The position numbers were made by a program, and so were the translations under genes. A stretch of DNA of 64,000 nucleotides from Deltaproteobacteria bacterium (GTDB taxonomy: Bacteria; SAR324; JACQKK01), in NCBI GenBank assembly GCA_029858505.1, contig JAOUEW010000004.1, positions 66,520 to 130,519 on the forward strand. The letters are read 5' to 3'. Positions 52,227 to 62,171 of the stretch are shown piece after piece. A model generated the notes under the pieces. It saw nothing but the letters and a program-made list of their open reading frames with translations, was not told where the DNA came from and did not search any database. Position 1 is the stretch's first letter, and each line of letters begins with the position of its first letter.

Positions 52227-55124
52227 ATGGATTCTTTGTTCCAACAACTTCTGCAGGCGGCTCCTTCTTTGGGGGGGCATGGCCCCACGGTCACCGTGGT
52301 TACCGCCACCCGGCGGCTGTCTCGCGTGTTGCGGCGGGGGTATGGGGCCTGGCGCTTGGCCCGCGGCGACACCGTGTGGCCAGAGCCCGACATTCTGCCC
52401 TGGGAGGCCTGGGCCCGCCGGGCTTGGGAAGAGGGATGGGAAGTCCAGGTGAGCCGAGGGTTGGATGGGGGCCAGCCCTTTCAGCCCCCTCCCCGTCTGT
52501 TCACCCCCCTGCAGGAGGAACTGGTGTGGGCCGGGATCATCGCCCAGCAGCAACCGCCCCCGGCCAATGTGCCGGGCACGGCCAAACTGGCCGGTCAGGC
52601 TTGGAAAACCCTGGCCGACTGGGGCTTGGCGGAGGGGTGGGCCGCTCAATCTTCCGGCCTGTGGCCCTATGAGGCCAAGGCTTTTCAACAGTGGTGCCGG
52701 GCCTTTGGTCAGGTCTGCCGTCGGCAGGGCTGGGCCGTGGGGGGAGACGTGCTGCCCCGGCTGATCGAATGGCTGGCCGAACCCACCCCGTCGTTAACGG
52801 TGCCCCGCACTTTGGTGGCGGCGGGGTTCGATCAGCCCACCCCCATGCAAGAGCGGTTGTTCCAGGCCCTGGCTCAGGCCGGGGCGCGGGTGGAGCGTTG
52901 GCAGCCCCCCCTGGCCCAAGGGACCCCCCAGCGTTTGGCCCTGCCCACGGCGGCCCTGGAATTGGCGGCGGCAGCCCGCTGGGCGGCGGAGCGGCTGCGG
53001 CAAAACCCCCAGGCTCGTGTTGGGGTGGTGGTGGCGGGGCTGGGAGAACGGCGTGCCCTGGCCGAGCGGTTGTTTCTGGATACATTGCAGCCAGAGGGGC
53101 TGTTGGACCCCATTGCTCCCCGGCAGCGGTTGGTGAACGTGGCGGACCCGCCGCCCCTGGACCAGCAGCCCCTGGCGGCGGCGGCCCTGGGTTGGTTGGA
53201 GCGGCTGAGCCAGCCCGTATGGGAAGCCAAGGGGGGATATGTGCGTTCGCCGTTTTTGGGCGGGGCCGAGGAAGAACAAGCGGCCCGGGCCCTGCTGGAT
53301 GAATGGCTGGTGAGGGAGTGGGCCTGCACCCCCGGCTGGCTGGCGCGGGCGGCCAGGGGCTTTCCCGGAGAAGAGCGGAAGGAACGAGACCTGCCCCCGG
53401 CGGCCTGCCCCCGGCTGGCCGGGCTGCTGGAAGGCTTTCAGCGGGAAGCCCAGACTTTGCGGGGCCAGCGGATGTCTCCGCCGGAATGGGCCCGGGCCTT
53501 TGGCCGGGTGTGGCAATCCCTGGGGCTGCCGGGGGAGCGGCCTTTGGACAGCGAGGAATTCCAAACCTGGAACAAACTGCAAGACACCCTGGGCACCCTG
53601 GCTGGGCTGGAAGTGGTGGCCCCCCGCTGGAACCTGAGGGAGGCCCTGGAGATGCTGGGGAGGATTCTGCAAGACACGCCCTTTCAGCCCCAGTCGGCCG
53701 ATGCCCCGGTGGAAATGTTAGGCATGTTAGAGGCGGGGGGGCTGTCCTTCGATCACCTGTGGGTGGCGGGGCTGCACCATGCGGCCTGGCCCCCGCCCCC
53801 CCGGCCCAATCCCTACCTGCTGGGCACACCGGCCATCGCGGCGGGGGTGCCCCACGGCACGCCCGAACGAGAACTGGCTTTCGCTCAGCGTGAGTTGGAC
53901 CGGCTGCTGGCTTCGGCCCCGGAAGTGGTGGTGAGTTACCCCCGCACCCAGGACCAAGAAGCGTTGTCTCCCAGCCCCTTGATTGCCCACCTGCCCGTGA
54001 TGCTAGAAACAATGGTGCCAAAAACAATGGCCGCGGCGTGGAAAGGAGCCGGGGGGCTGTGGGCCCCCTGGCTGGGGGCCATGGCGGACCACCCGGCGGT
54101 GGAACCCCACCCCGCGGGAGAGGCCCCGCCCCTGGCCGAGGGTGACACGGTGGCGGGGGGCCAGGGGGTACTGGCCGACATGGCGGCCTGCCCCTTCCGG
54201 GCGTTTGTTCATCACCGGTTGGGGGTGTGGGCCGCCAGCCGCCCTGGCCCAGGGCTGACGCCCCTGGACCAGGGAAGTTTGCTCCATGGCACCCTGGAAG
54301 AAATTTGGAAAATCCTGGGCACCCAGGCCGCCCTGAAGACCCTGCCCACCCAGGCCCGGCGGGAACTGGCGGAGAGTTGCGCCCGGCGGGTGGTGGAACA
54401 AATGGCCCGCTGGAACCAAGCCCTGGAAAAACCCCTGGCCCAATCCCTGGAAATCAACCGGTTGGCGGGGCTGGCTGTGGAATGGCTGGCCCTGGAGGAA
54501 CAACGAACGCCGTTCCGGGTGCAGGCCCTGGAGCAAAAAATGGAAAGCACCCTGGGGGGGCTGACCTTGAACCTGCGGGTGGACCGCAGCGATGAGGTGG
54601 AGGGTTTGGGGCGGGTGATGCTGGATTACAAATCGGGGAAGGCCAGCGCGGGGTCTTGGCTGCCCCCCCGGCCCGATGCCCCCCAGCTCCCCTTGTATTT
54701 GCTGGTGGAGCAGCAAGCGGGCACCCCTGTGGCGGGCATTGGTTTTGCCAACTTAAAGCCGGGAGAAATGGGCTGGTCTGGTTTGTACGATGCCATGACC
54801 AATGCCGATGGGAATACGGATGTTGTTCCCCCCGCCCCTGGATGGGACCCGGTACCATCTCCATCGAAAAAAGAGCAACCCTTTGCCCAAAGCTGGGGCC
54901 AGGCCCTGGGGGGGTGGCGGGCCGAATTGGAGCGGCTGGCTCAAGACTTTCGCCGGGGTCAAGCCCCGGTGGACCCCAAGAAGGGTTCCCATACCTGCCA
55001 ATATTGCGGACTGGACCCTCTGTGCCGCAGACATTCGTTGGTTGAGATGGAAGCCGAGGAGGACCGAGACGAAGATGGGGAAGAGAATTCTGGCGAGGGA
55101 TTGGAAGGGGAGGGGGCGAGATGA
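52227..55124 (+). CDS. AddB-like DNA repair nuclease (PD-(D/E)XK)
   Basis: The 965-residue protein resembles the 'probable DNA repair protein' relatives of AddB that pair with a UvrD-like helicase in proteobacteria. The N-terminal helicase-like half lacks a Walker A loop (VTATRRLSRVL in its place). The C-terminal nuclease has MLDYKSG as the D-x-K motif and QLPLYLLV after it. The Fe-S staple of AddB is present: a Cys in ACPFRAFVHHRLG (near 654) and Cys-x2-Cys-x5-Cys in CQYCGLDPLC (near 923). It overlaps the next gene (ATGA, 55121-55124), so the two subunits are made together. It should process double-strand breaks for recombination. Confidence 0.88.
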   Translation: MDSLFQQLLQAAPSLGGHGPTVTVVTATRRLSRVLRRGYGAWRLARGDTVWPEPDILPWEAWARRAWEEGWEVQVSRGLDGGQPFQPPPRLFTPLQEELVWAGIIAQQQPPPANVPGTAKLAGQAWKTLADWGLAEGWAAQSSGLWPYEAKAFQQWCRAFGQVCRRQGWAVGGDVLPRLIEWLAEPTPSLTVPRTLVAAGFDQPTPMQERLFQALAQAGARVERWQPPLAQGTPQRLALPTAALELAAAARWAAERLRQNPQARVGVVVAGLGERRALAERLFLDTLQPEGLLDPIAPRQRLVNVADPPPLDQQPLAAAALGWLERLSQPVWEAKGGYVRSPFLGGAEEEQAARALLDEWLVREWACTPGWLARAARGFPGEERKERDLPPAACPRLAGLLEGFQREAQTLRGQRMSPPEWARAFGRVWQSLGLPGERPLDSEEFQTWNKLQDTLGTLAGLEVVAPRWNLREALEMLGRILQDTPFQPQSADAPVEMLGMLEAGGLSFDHLWVAGLHHAAWPPPPRPNPYLLGTPAIAAGVPHGTPERELAFAQRELDRLLASAPEVVVSYPRTQDQEALSPSPLIAHLPVMLETMVPKTMAAAWKGAGGLWAPWLGAMADHPAVEPHPAGEAPPLAEGDTVAGGQGVLADMAACPFRAFVHHRLGVWAASRPGPGLTPLDQGSLLHGTLEEIWKILGTQAALKTLPTQARRELAESCARRVVEQMARWNQALEKPLAQSLEINRLAGLAVEWLALEEQRTPFRVQALEQKMESTLGGLTLNLRVDRSDEVEGLGRVMLDYKSGKASAGSWLPPRPDAPQLPLYLLVEQQAGTPVAGIGFANLKPGEMGWSGLYDAMTNADGNTDVVPPAPGWDPVPSPSKKEQPFAQSWGQALGGWRAELERLAQDFRRGQAPVDPKKGSHTCQYCGLDPLCRRHSLVEMEAEEDRDEDGEENSGEGLEGEGAR

Positions 55125-58100
55125 GCAAGCAGATGACGATCCAAAGTGCTGAAGACCTGTTGCGGGAAGACCAACAGGCCCGCCAGCGGGCCCTGGATAC
55201 CACCCGCTCGTTTTTGGTGCGGGCCCCGGCGGGCTCGGGGAAAACCGCCCTGCTTACCCAGCGGATGCTGGCCCTGCTGGCGGGGCGCGGTTTGCCAGAG
55301 CCGCACAAGCCCAAGCGCCCCGAAGAAGTGACGGCCCTGACCTTCACCCGCAAGGCCGCGGAGGAGATGCGCCAGCGGCTGATGGGGGCCCTGGAGGACG
55401 CGGCCCAGCCGGAAGGGCCGCTGTCTCCCCACCAGGCCCTCACTCGGGAACTGGCCCGGGAGGTGAACGCCCGGGACCAACAATTGGGCTGGGGGCTGGC
55501 CCGCAATCCTCACCGGCTGCGGGCCCTGACCCTGGACGGCTTTGGGTTGGGGCTGGTGCGCCAAATGCCCCTGCTGGCCGGGCTGGGGGCCCCGCCGGGG
55601 CTGCTGGATGACCCCCAGCGGGAGGAAACCCTGGCCCAGGCCGCCGCCAAATCCTTGGAAGGGTTGGAGGAAGAAGGCCCGGAAGGGGCGGTGTTTACCC
55701 TGCTGACCCGGGGCAACAACCGGCAAGACACCCTGGCGGGCCACCTGGCCGAACTGCTGAAAAACCGAGACCAATGGCTGCGCCATTTGGAACGGCTGCA
55801 CGGAGAATCAGGAAACAACGGGGAGACCTTCCGCCAGGAAATGGAAGAGAACTACCAACGGCTGGCCACCACCCAGTTGACCCGGCTGCAGGCCCTGGCC
55901 CAGGACGCCCTGGGGGAGGGAACGGGGGGTAGTAGAGAGGGGGAAAGAGAGGGGGAAGAGAGGGCGGGAGCCGAGGCCCTGTTTGCTTGCGCCCGCTTTG
56001 CCGCCAGCCATGTGGCCGAAACATCGCCCATCCACGGGCTGAGTCACCTCTTCGAATGGCCGGGGACGGACCCCCAAGAGGACGGACCGCTGTGGGCAGG
56101 GCTGCGAACCCTGCTGCTCACCGGGAAGGATACCGATGGAGATTGGCGGAAAAAAGGAGGGTTGAACAAGAATGTGGGCTTTCCGGCCAAAGACAAAAAC
56201 CACCCCCAGTTTGCAGAAATGAAGGAGCGCATGGGGAGGGTGTTGGCCAACCTTTCCCAAGGGGAGGATGCAGAGTTGTTGGCCCAAAGTTTGTGTGACA
56301 CGGACCTGCTGACCGGCCCCCTGACGGAGGATACCTGGCGGGGGCTGCGGGCCGCGGCTGAGTTGTTGAAAGCCGCCGCGGGTCATTTGAACCAAGCCAT
56401 GGCCAGCCAAGGGGTCACCGACTTTAACGGCATGGCCATGGGGGCCCTGGAAGCCTTGGAGAAGCAAGCCCGCCAGCCCGTGGAAGGGAAGGGCGGAGAG
56501 ATTCGCCACTTGCTGGTGGATGAATTTCAAGACACCTCTTTGTTGCAGGCCCGGCTGCTGGAAAGCTTGACTGCCCAATGGACCCCCGAAGACGGCCGCA
56601 CCCTGTTTTTGGTGGGGGACCCCATGCAATCCATTTATCGGTTTCGCGAGGCCGAAGTGGGGTTGTTTTTAACGGCCTGGGAACGCCAACGGTTGGGTGT
56701 GGTGCCCCTGGAATGCCTGACCCTGCGGGTCAACTTCCGTTCGGGCGGGGGCATTGTGGATTGGGTGAACCGTTCTTTTCAGCGGGTGTTTCCTCTGGCC
56801 TCTCAACCCGAAACCGGTGCTGTGGCCTATGCCCCCTCCACCCCCCGGCCAGGTTCGGCCTTTGGCCCCGCGGTGTTCACCCATTGGTTTTGCTCCGAGA
56901 ACAAAACCCAGAACCTTCAAGACGAAGGGGAAACCGCCGCCTGGCTGGCCATGGAGGCCGTGGCGGCGGTGGCCCGCCTGGGGAAGGAAGCTCCAGAAAA
57001 CAAGGACGAGAAAGTAGCCTTGCTGGTGAACACCCGGGCCAAGGCCGTGGCGGTGCTGGCGGCCCTGCGGCGGCGGGGGCAGCCCTTTCAGGGGGTGGAG
57101 ATGGAACCCCTGGGAGAGCGCCCGGCGGTGCAGGACCTGGCCGCCCTCACCCGGGCCCTGCTGCACCCGGCGGACCGGGTGGCCTGGTGGGCCCTGGCGC
57201 GGGGGCCCTGGTGCGCGCTCACCCTGGAGGGCATGGCCCGGCTGGCGGAGGGGGCCACGGAATGGGCGGAGGTCCAGGGCCGCCCACCCACCCCCTGGGA
57301 ACTGTTTACTTCTCCTCAGGGCACCGCCCGCCTGGGGGAGAATGACCGGGCCCGGCTGGCGGCCTTCACCGGGCGGCTGGCCCCCTGGCTGGCCCGGCGG
57401 GAACGCCTGCCCCTGCGGCGAAGGGTGGAGGGGGCCTGGGCGGCTTTGGGGGGGGCTGCCTGCCACCAGCAGCCCGAACCGGAACGCCACTTAACGGAAG
57501 CCCTGGCTTTTTTAGATTTGCTGGATGATGAGGCTGGGATGGAACCGGAAGAGTTGGAGGCCAAACTGGCAACTTTGTATGTGCCTCCTTCTCCCCAGGA
57601 CCTGGCTGCCCCCCTGGTGGTGATGACCATCCACAAAGCCAAGGGGCTGGAGTTCCACACGGTGATTGTTCCGGGGCTGGATGGAAAGCCCCGCGGCAAT
57701 ACCCAACGGCTGTTGGAATGGGCCGAGGTGCCCCTGCCGGATCTGCAAGAACCGGTGCTGGTGATGGCCCCCGCCCCCGAAACCGGAGGCGAAAATCTCC
57801 ACGGGGGCATGATTCAGAAACTAAACCAGCGCCGGGAGGAAGAGGAACGCAAACGATTGGTGTACGTGGCATGTACCCGCCCCCGCCACACCTTGCATTT
57901 GTTGGGGAAGATCAAAGCCACGGCCCAGGGCGAACGGGGAGCCCCCACGGGGTTGTTGAAGGTGCTGGCCCCCGCCCTGGAGGACACGCTGGATACCCCG
58001 GCGGTGCTGCCGGTAGATCGGATGGAAAAGACACGGGAGAGCGAGCAGAAGGGGGAGCCAACGTTGGTCCGGCTGCCCCTGGGCTGGGCGCCCCCACCCC

Positions 58101-58765
58101 CGCCCGAGAGTTTGAGCCCCAGCATGTTGCCCCTGGCGGAAACAAGGGAAGAAGAGGGGGAAAAGGGAAAGAAAACGGAAGAGATCGTCACAGGGATACC
58201 GGAAGTGCCCCTGCCCTACGACTGGGCCGGGTTGGCCGCCCGCCACGTGGGCACGGTGGTGCACCGTGTGTTAGAGCAGATCGCCCGCCAGGGGGTGAAC
58301 GGGTGGAGCGCTGAGCGGGTGAATGCCCGCAAGGAGTGGTTTGCCCATCAACTGCGGGGGCTGGGGGTGCCAGAACAAGACTTGGCCGCCGCGGCGGAAC
58401 GGGTGCGAACGGCTCTGCTCAACACCCTGGCCGACCCCAGGGGGCAATGGGTGCTGGCCCCCCACCCCCAGGCCGCCTGCGAACTGGCCCTGGGAGGAAT
58501 GGAGGAGGGAACCTTGTTGAAGCGGGTGCTGGACCGCACCTTTGTGGACGACCAGGGCACCCGCTGGATTGTGGATTACAAAAGCACCGCTCACAAAGGG
58601 GCCGACCCGGCGGCCTTTGCCCGGGAGCAAACCTTTCTTCGTCACCGGCCCCAGTTGGAGGGCTATGCCCGCTGGATGGCGGCCCTGGAGCCCGGACGGG
58701 CCATTCGGATGGGGGTGTACTTTCCCCTGCTGACCCAATGGGTGGAGTGGGGGCTGGGAGAATGA
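55121..58765 (+). CDS. AddA-like UvrD-family helicase/nuclease
   Basis: The 1214-residue protein has all superfamily 1 helicase motifs: Walker A APAGSGKTALLTQ (near 36-48), TFTRKAAEEMR, DEFQDTSLLQ (motif II), VGDPMQSIYRFR (III), RVNFRSGGG (IV), TIHKAKGLEF (V) and RLVYVACTRPRH (VI). The C-terminal part has a RecB-like nuclease (HRVLEQIARQG, then WIVDYKSTAHKG). It forms the motor subunit of a two-subunit break-processing enzyme with the upstream AddB-like protein. A purine-rich low-complexity insertion encodes GSREGEREGEERAG near 270, and another Glu/Lys-rich linker lies near 1005-1025. Confidence 0.92.
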   Translation: MSKQMTIQSAEDLLREDQQARQRALDTTRSFLVRAPAGSGKTALLTQRMLALLAGRGLPEPHKPKRPEEVTALTFTRKAAEEMRQRLMGALEDAAQPEGPLSPHQALTRELAREVNARDQQLGWGLARNPHRLRALTLDGFGLGLVRQMPLLAGLGAPPGLLDDPQREETLAQAAAKSLEGLEEEGPEGAVFTLLTRGNNRQDTLAGHLAELLKNRDQWLRHLERLHGESGNNGETFRQEMEENYQRLATTQLTRLQALAQDALGEGTGGSREGEREGEERAGAEALFACARFAASHVAETSPIHGLSHLFEWPGTDPQEDGPLWAGLRTLLLTGKDTDGDWRKKGGLNKNVGFPAKDKNHPQFAEMKERMGRVLANLSQGEDAELLAQSLCDTDLLTGPLTEDTWRGLRAAAELLKAAAGHLNQAMASQGVTDFNGMAMGALEALEKQARQPVEGKGGEIRHLLVDEFQDTSLLQARLLESLTAQWTPEDGRTLFLVGDPMQSIYRFREAEVGLFLTAWERQRLGVVPLECLTLRVNFRSGGGIVDWVNRSFQRVFPLASQPETGAVAYAPSTPRPGSAFGPAVFTHWFCSENKTQNLQDEGETAAWLAMEAVAAVARLGKEAPENKDEKVALLVNTRAKAVAVLAALRRRGQPFQGVEMEPLGERPAVQDLAALTRALLHPADRVAWWALARGPWCALTLEGMARLAEGATEWAEVQGRPPTPWELFTSPQGTARLGENDRARLAAFTGRLAPWLARRERLPLRRRVEGAWAALGGAACHQQPEPERHLTEALAFLDLLDDEAGMEPEELEAKLATLYVPPSPQDLAAPLVVMTIHKAKGLEFHTVIVPGLDGKPRGNTQRLLEWAEVPLPDLQEPVLVMAPAPETGGENLHGGMIQKLNQRREEEERKRLVYVACTRPRHTLHLLGKIKATAQGERGAPTGLLKVLAPALEDTLDTPAVLPVDRMEKTRESEQKGEPTLVRLPLGWAPPPPPESLSPSMLPLAETREEEGEKGKKTEEIVTGIPEVPLPYDWAGLAARHVGTVVHRVLEQIARQGVNGWSAERVNARKEWFAHQLRGLGVPEQDLAAAAERVRTALLNTLADPRGQWVLAPHPQAACELALGGMEEGTLLKRVLDRTFVDDQGTRWIVDYKSTAHKGADPAAFAREQTFLRHRPQLEGYARWMAALEPGRAIRMGVYFPLLTQWVEWGLGE

Positions 58766-58864
58766 CCGGGACGTTTTTTGCCACACCCCCCCAGAACCCG
58801 ATACAATACGGAAGGCCCGAAACGGGCTGCCCTTGAAGCACGATTCAACTTTGCGGGTTTTTCC

Positions 58865-59164
58865 ATGGATTATCTGATTGAAGTGACCGAGGAGGAACTG
58901 CGCCGGGAACGGGCCAAGGCCAGGGAACTGCGAGAAACCCAATGGTGGAAAAACAAACGGGGCTCCGGGCGGTGTCACTACTGCCGCAAGGTTTTTCCTC
59001 CCAAGGAATTGACCATGGACCATGTGGTGCCGTTGATTCGGGGGGGCAAAACAGTGAAGTCGAACGTGGTGCCCTGCTGCAAAGAATGCAATCAACGCAA
59101 GCGCCACATGCTCCCCCACGAATGGGGAGAGTACATGGACGACTTGGCCCGCCGGAGCCCATGA
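58865..59164 (+). CDS. HNH endonuclease family protein
   Basis: The 99-residue protein has a compact HNH module: CHYC, then MDHVVPLIRGG (the metal-binding DH), NVVPCCKECNQRKRHM (Asn and second Cys pair) and a final helix. MDYLIEVTEEEL begins a charged helix before it. Zinc-stabilised HNH proteins of this size are common beside repair or restriction genes. It follows the AddA-like gene by 99 bases, and its stop overlaps the start of the next gene (ATGA, 59161-59164). The nuclease target is unknown. Confidence 0.85.
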   Translation: MDYLIEVTEEELRRERAKARELRETQWWKNKRGSGRCHYCRKVFPPKELTMDHVVPLIRGGKTVKSNVVPCCKECNQRKRHMLPHEWGEYMDDLARRSP

Positions 59165-62127
59165 ACTTCCCCCAGCACCAGGGCCCCAGGCGCGCGCGCT
59201 CTCGCAGAAGGGATTTTATTGCTCCTGGCCCGCGGGCGGGGGTTTTGCTGCTTGTGGGGTTATTGGTTGTGGGGGGCGCCCAAGGGTTGTGGGCCCCGGC
59301 GGTTCATGCCGAACAACCAGCATCCAAGCCATCCGGCGCACCGGCTTCAAACGAGATTTCACCGCAAAAACCATCCAGTTCTCCGTCGAATACCCCGCCT
59401 ACTTCTGCCGCTAGGTTTTCAACTGGGGGGCCAAGCGCCCCCCATTATCGGCTGACGGTGACCCTGGACCCGGAGCGCCACACCATCACCGGCATTGCCC
59501 GGGTGAGCTTGGCCCCCCAGGACCCCCGCCCCCGAGACAGCTGGTGGTTTATGCTGCCCCCCAACCGCTTTACCGAGCCGGACGCTCGGGGAGTGTTGGA
59601 GGAAAACACTCCTCTGCCCTATCAATGGGAAAAAAAAGTCCGCCCCCTGGAAGACATCTACTATCCAGACGGATTTGACCGGGGAGAAATTCAGGTGTTG
59701 GCGGTGACCGATGCCCAGGGAACTCCCCTCACCTGGTCCCTGGAACCGAACCCGAATCTTCAGACGGGCTATGCCGTGGCGGGGGGGCTGTTGCGGGTGA
59801 ATTTTCTCCCCGGCGCCCCCGGCGGAGAAGCGGTGATTTACTTTCGCACGGTGCTGCCCAAACGGCTGCAAGACGGCTGGACGGAGCAAGGGGTGTTTGC
59901 CCGGCAATGGCACCCGGTGCTGGCCCGCTGGCAAAACGGCCAATGGGCTTTCACGGACGGCCTGCCTTCTCCGGGGCGGTTTGAGGTGGACGTGTTTACC
60001 CTGGCGGAAGGCTGGCTGATCACCGCCCGCCGCGCTCCCCATTGGTTGTCTCCCAACACGCCTTTCCGCGACAACCAAGCCCTGTGGTCCGACGGGGCCT
60101 TTCCACTGGTGTTTTTGCCGGAACACCAGATTATCCAAGAAACCCACGACGGGGTGGAATATAGCATTTTGTTTTCTGGGGGAGACGCCGCCAAGGCCAT
60201 GTTTGTGTTGGAACTGGCCCCCCACTTCGTGAATCACATGACCACCCGCCAAGGGCTGGCGCTGCCTGCGCCCTCGGTGACCCTGGTGGAGGTGGAGGGT
60301 CCCCCCGGGCAGTTCACCACCTGGGGGCAAACGGTGTTCATTCCCCAGGAGTGGTACAGGAACAGCCGCCTACTGGACCGCCTGCTGATGGGCAAGCTTA
60401 CCGTGGCCATGGGGCACATGTGGTGGGGTGAAACCGTGTGGTCCGACCGGCTGCATTCGGCCTGGATTTCGGATGGGCTGGCCGGGTATTACTCTCTGGT
60501 ATATTTTCAAGAATTATACGGGTGGGATGCCCCCGTGCAGACCGTGGGAGACTGGCTGGCCCCCCGTTACCGAGAGCATTACTTCGAAGTCCCTTCCCGT
60601 CGGTTGATTCTGCAAGGCAAAGACCTGCCCCTGGACTTGGACTGGACCAGGGAGACCTACCGTTTGCACGCCCGGGTGGTGACCCACGCCAAGGCGCCGT
60701 TGTTTTTCCGATCGTTGGGGGCGGTGATGGGTCCGCCCGCGCTGCAACATACCCTAAGAGATGTGTACGCGCGCCAAGCCATGGGCGAATTGGATGAAGA
60801 GGGATTGAAGCAAAGCCTGCGAACAGCATCTCCCTTGCCGCTGGAGGACTATTTTCACTCCTGGCTGGAAGGCACCCCCCGCTATGATTACGCCTTGAGT
60901 GATTGGCGGGAAGAATGGGGCGGGGAGGGTTACCTGCTGAAGGTGGAGGTGGAGAGGCTGGGTCCCAGCGTGATGCCGGTGGAAGTCAGGGTAGAGTCGG
61001 TGACTGGGCAGACCCAAACGCAAACCTGGAGCGGACGGGAAGAAAAAACCGAGCTGACCTTTGCCTTGACCCAGCCGGTTAGCCGCATTGCCCTGGACCC
61101 GGAAGAAAACATTTTGGAGTTGGACCGGAAGAACAACGATTCTCAAACCCACCTTAAAATTCGCCCCTTGTTCGATTGGTACAAAGACCGCGAGATCATG
61201 GTTTCGGTGTTTATGGAGGGCGATGGAAACCCAGTGGATGGAAACATTTACTGGTTGGGGTTGAACACCGTGTTGGACTCAGACAATACCATCCAAACGG
61301 TATTGGGCTACGGCCAAACCAGCCATCAGACCGGGTATAAAGTGGGGTGGCTGCGCAAACGGTTTTTTCATCCTGCCCTTGCCATGAGTCTCTCTGTAAC
61401 CAAAACAGCCGGGAAAAAAGGAGAGAACATTGGATTCTCCTTTACGCCCAACTTGCCGGACGACCTGGGGTTGAAAACTACCCTGGGTTATACCCACGAA
61501 AAAGAAATTCAGGCCGCGGGGGGCAACAGCCAGCCCCTGCGGTCGAGCTTTCTATCTCTGGTTCAAGGATGGGATATGCGCTGGGTTTCTACCTATGTCA
61601 GCGTGATGGGCCAGCTGGATTATTCCTCCCCAGACTTGGACAGCGATTTTTCCTACCGGTCTCCCCAGCTCATATTGGAGGGAGGATGGCGCTGGAACGT
61701 GAATCATTTGTGGGTGCTGAAAGTCAGCCGCGCCTCGGCCGAGGGGTTGTTGCCGCCCCTCAGCCGCCATCCCCTGGGGGGGCCGGGGTATCTGGCGGGC
61801 TATCCCCGCAGCTTGGACCTTACCTTCTACGATACCGCTCTGTTGAGCGTGGATTACGAGTGGACGTTTTCTCATGAAGTGTGGGGCACGGGCGTTCAGT
61901 TTCGGAAGTGGGTGCTGGTGATGTCGGCTGGGGCCGGGGCCGGATGGAACACTGGGCAGAACCCGGCAGGGGTGCCCATCAAGAAAAACGCGGGCATTGG
62001 GTTGAATGTGGAGTTGTCGGTGATGAATCACCAAACATTCCCCCTGGACGTTCAGGTGGCCTGGCCCCTGGGGGACCCGGCCTATACCCAGGGCCGGTTG
62101 ATTCTGCTGGGGGACTTATCTTTTTAG
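59161..62127 (+). CDS. M1-peptidase-like domain fused to an outer-membrane beta-barrel (catalytic motif lost)
   Basis: The 988-residue protein has a signal sequence (VLLLVGLLVVGGAQGLW), a Ser/Pro linker (50-90), an aminopeptidase-N-like beta domain (YRLTVTLDPERHTITGIARV, 96-230) and a gluzincin-like domain. Where M1 enzymes have HExxH-W-G, it reads VAMGHMWWG (415-423): His and Glu are lost, and the WLNEG motif is WISDGL (D438). The peptidase is probably inactive. From about 670 a barrel-like region follows with LGGPGYLAGY (near 872), similar to the Omp85 LGG...RGY motif with Ala for Arg, and it ends LLGDLSF with Phe. It is translationally coupled to the HNH gene. Likely anchored in the outer membrane with a periplasmic binding domain; role unknown. 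Confidence 0.72.
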   Translation: MNFPQHQGPRRARSRRRDFIAPGPRAGVLLLVGLLVVGGAQGLWAPAVHAEQPASKPSGAPASNEISPQKPSSSPSNTPPTSAARFSTGGPSAPHYRLTVTLDPERHTITGIARVSLAPQDPRPRDSWWFMLPPNRFTEPDARGVLEENTPLPYQWEKKVRPLEDIYYPDGFDRGEIQVLAVTDAQGTPLTWSLEPNPNLQTGYAVAGGLLRVNFLPGAPGGEAVIYFRTVLPKRLQDGWTEQGVFARQWHPVLARWQNGQWAFTDGLPSPGRFEVDVFTLAEGWLITARRAPHWLSPNTPFRDNQALWSDGAFPLVFLPEHQIIQETHDGVEYSILFSGGDAAKAMFVLELAPHFVNHMTTRQGLALPAPSVTLVEVEGPPGQFTTWGQTVFIPQEWYRNSRLLDRLLMGKLTVAMGHMWWGETVWSDRLHSAWISDGLAGYYSLVYFQELYGWDAPVQTVGDWLAPRYREHYFEVPSRRLILQGKDLPLDLDWTRETYRLHARVVTHAKAPLFFRSLGAVMGPPALQHTLRDVYARQAMGELDEEGLKQSLRTASPLPLEDYFHSWLEGTPRYDYALSDWREEWGGEGYLLKVEVERLGPSVMPVEVRVESVTGQTQTQTWSGREEKTELTFALTQPVSRIALDPEENILELDRKNNDSQTHLKIRPLFDWYKDREIMVSVFMEGDGNPVDGNIYWLGLNTVLDSDNTIQTVLGYGQTSHQTGYKVGWLRKRFFHPALAMSLSVTKTAGKKGENIGFSFTPNLPDDLGLKTTLGYTHEKEIQAAGGNSQPLRSSFLSLVQGWDMRWVSTYVSVMGQLDYSSPDLDSDFSYRSPQLILEGGWRWNVNHLWVLKVSRASAEGLLPPLSRHPLGGPGYLAGYPRSLDLTFYDTALLSVDYEWTFSHEVWGTGVQFRKWVLVMSAGAGAGWNTGQNPAGVPIKKNAGIGLNVELSVMNHQTFPLDVQVAWPLGDPAYTQGRLILLGDLSF

Positions 62128-62171
62128 TTGGGGAATGGACTCGAACCCATGGGTGATGTCTCTATATCTTT

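Noticed and set aside
58942-59160. A start for the M1-like/barrel gene 73 codons upstream, inside the HNH gene.
   Set aside because: That stretch is the HNH coding sequence in another frame; the ATG at 59161 gives a proper signal sequence and an ATGA overlap.
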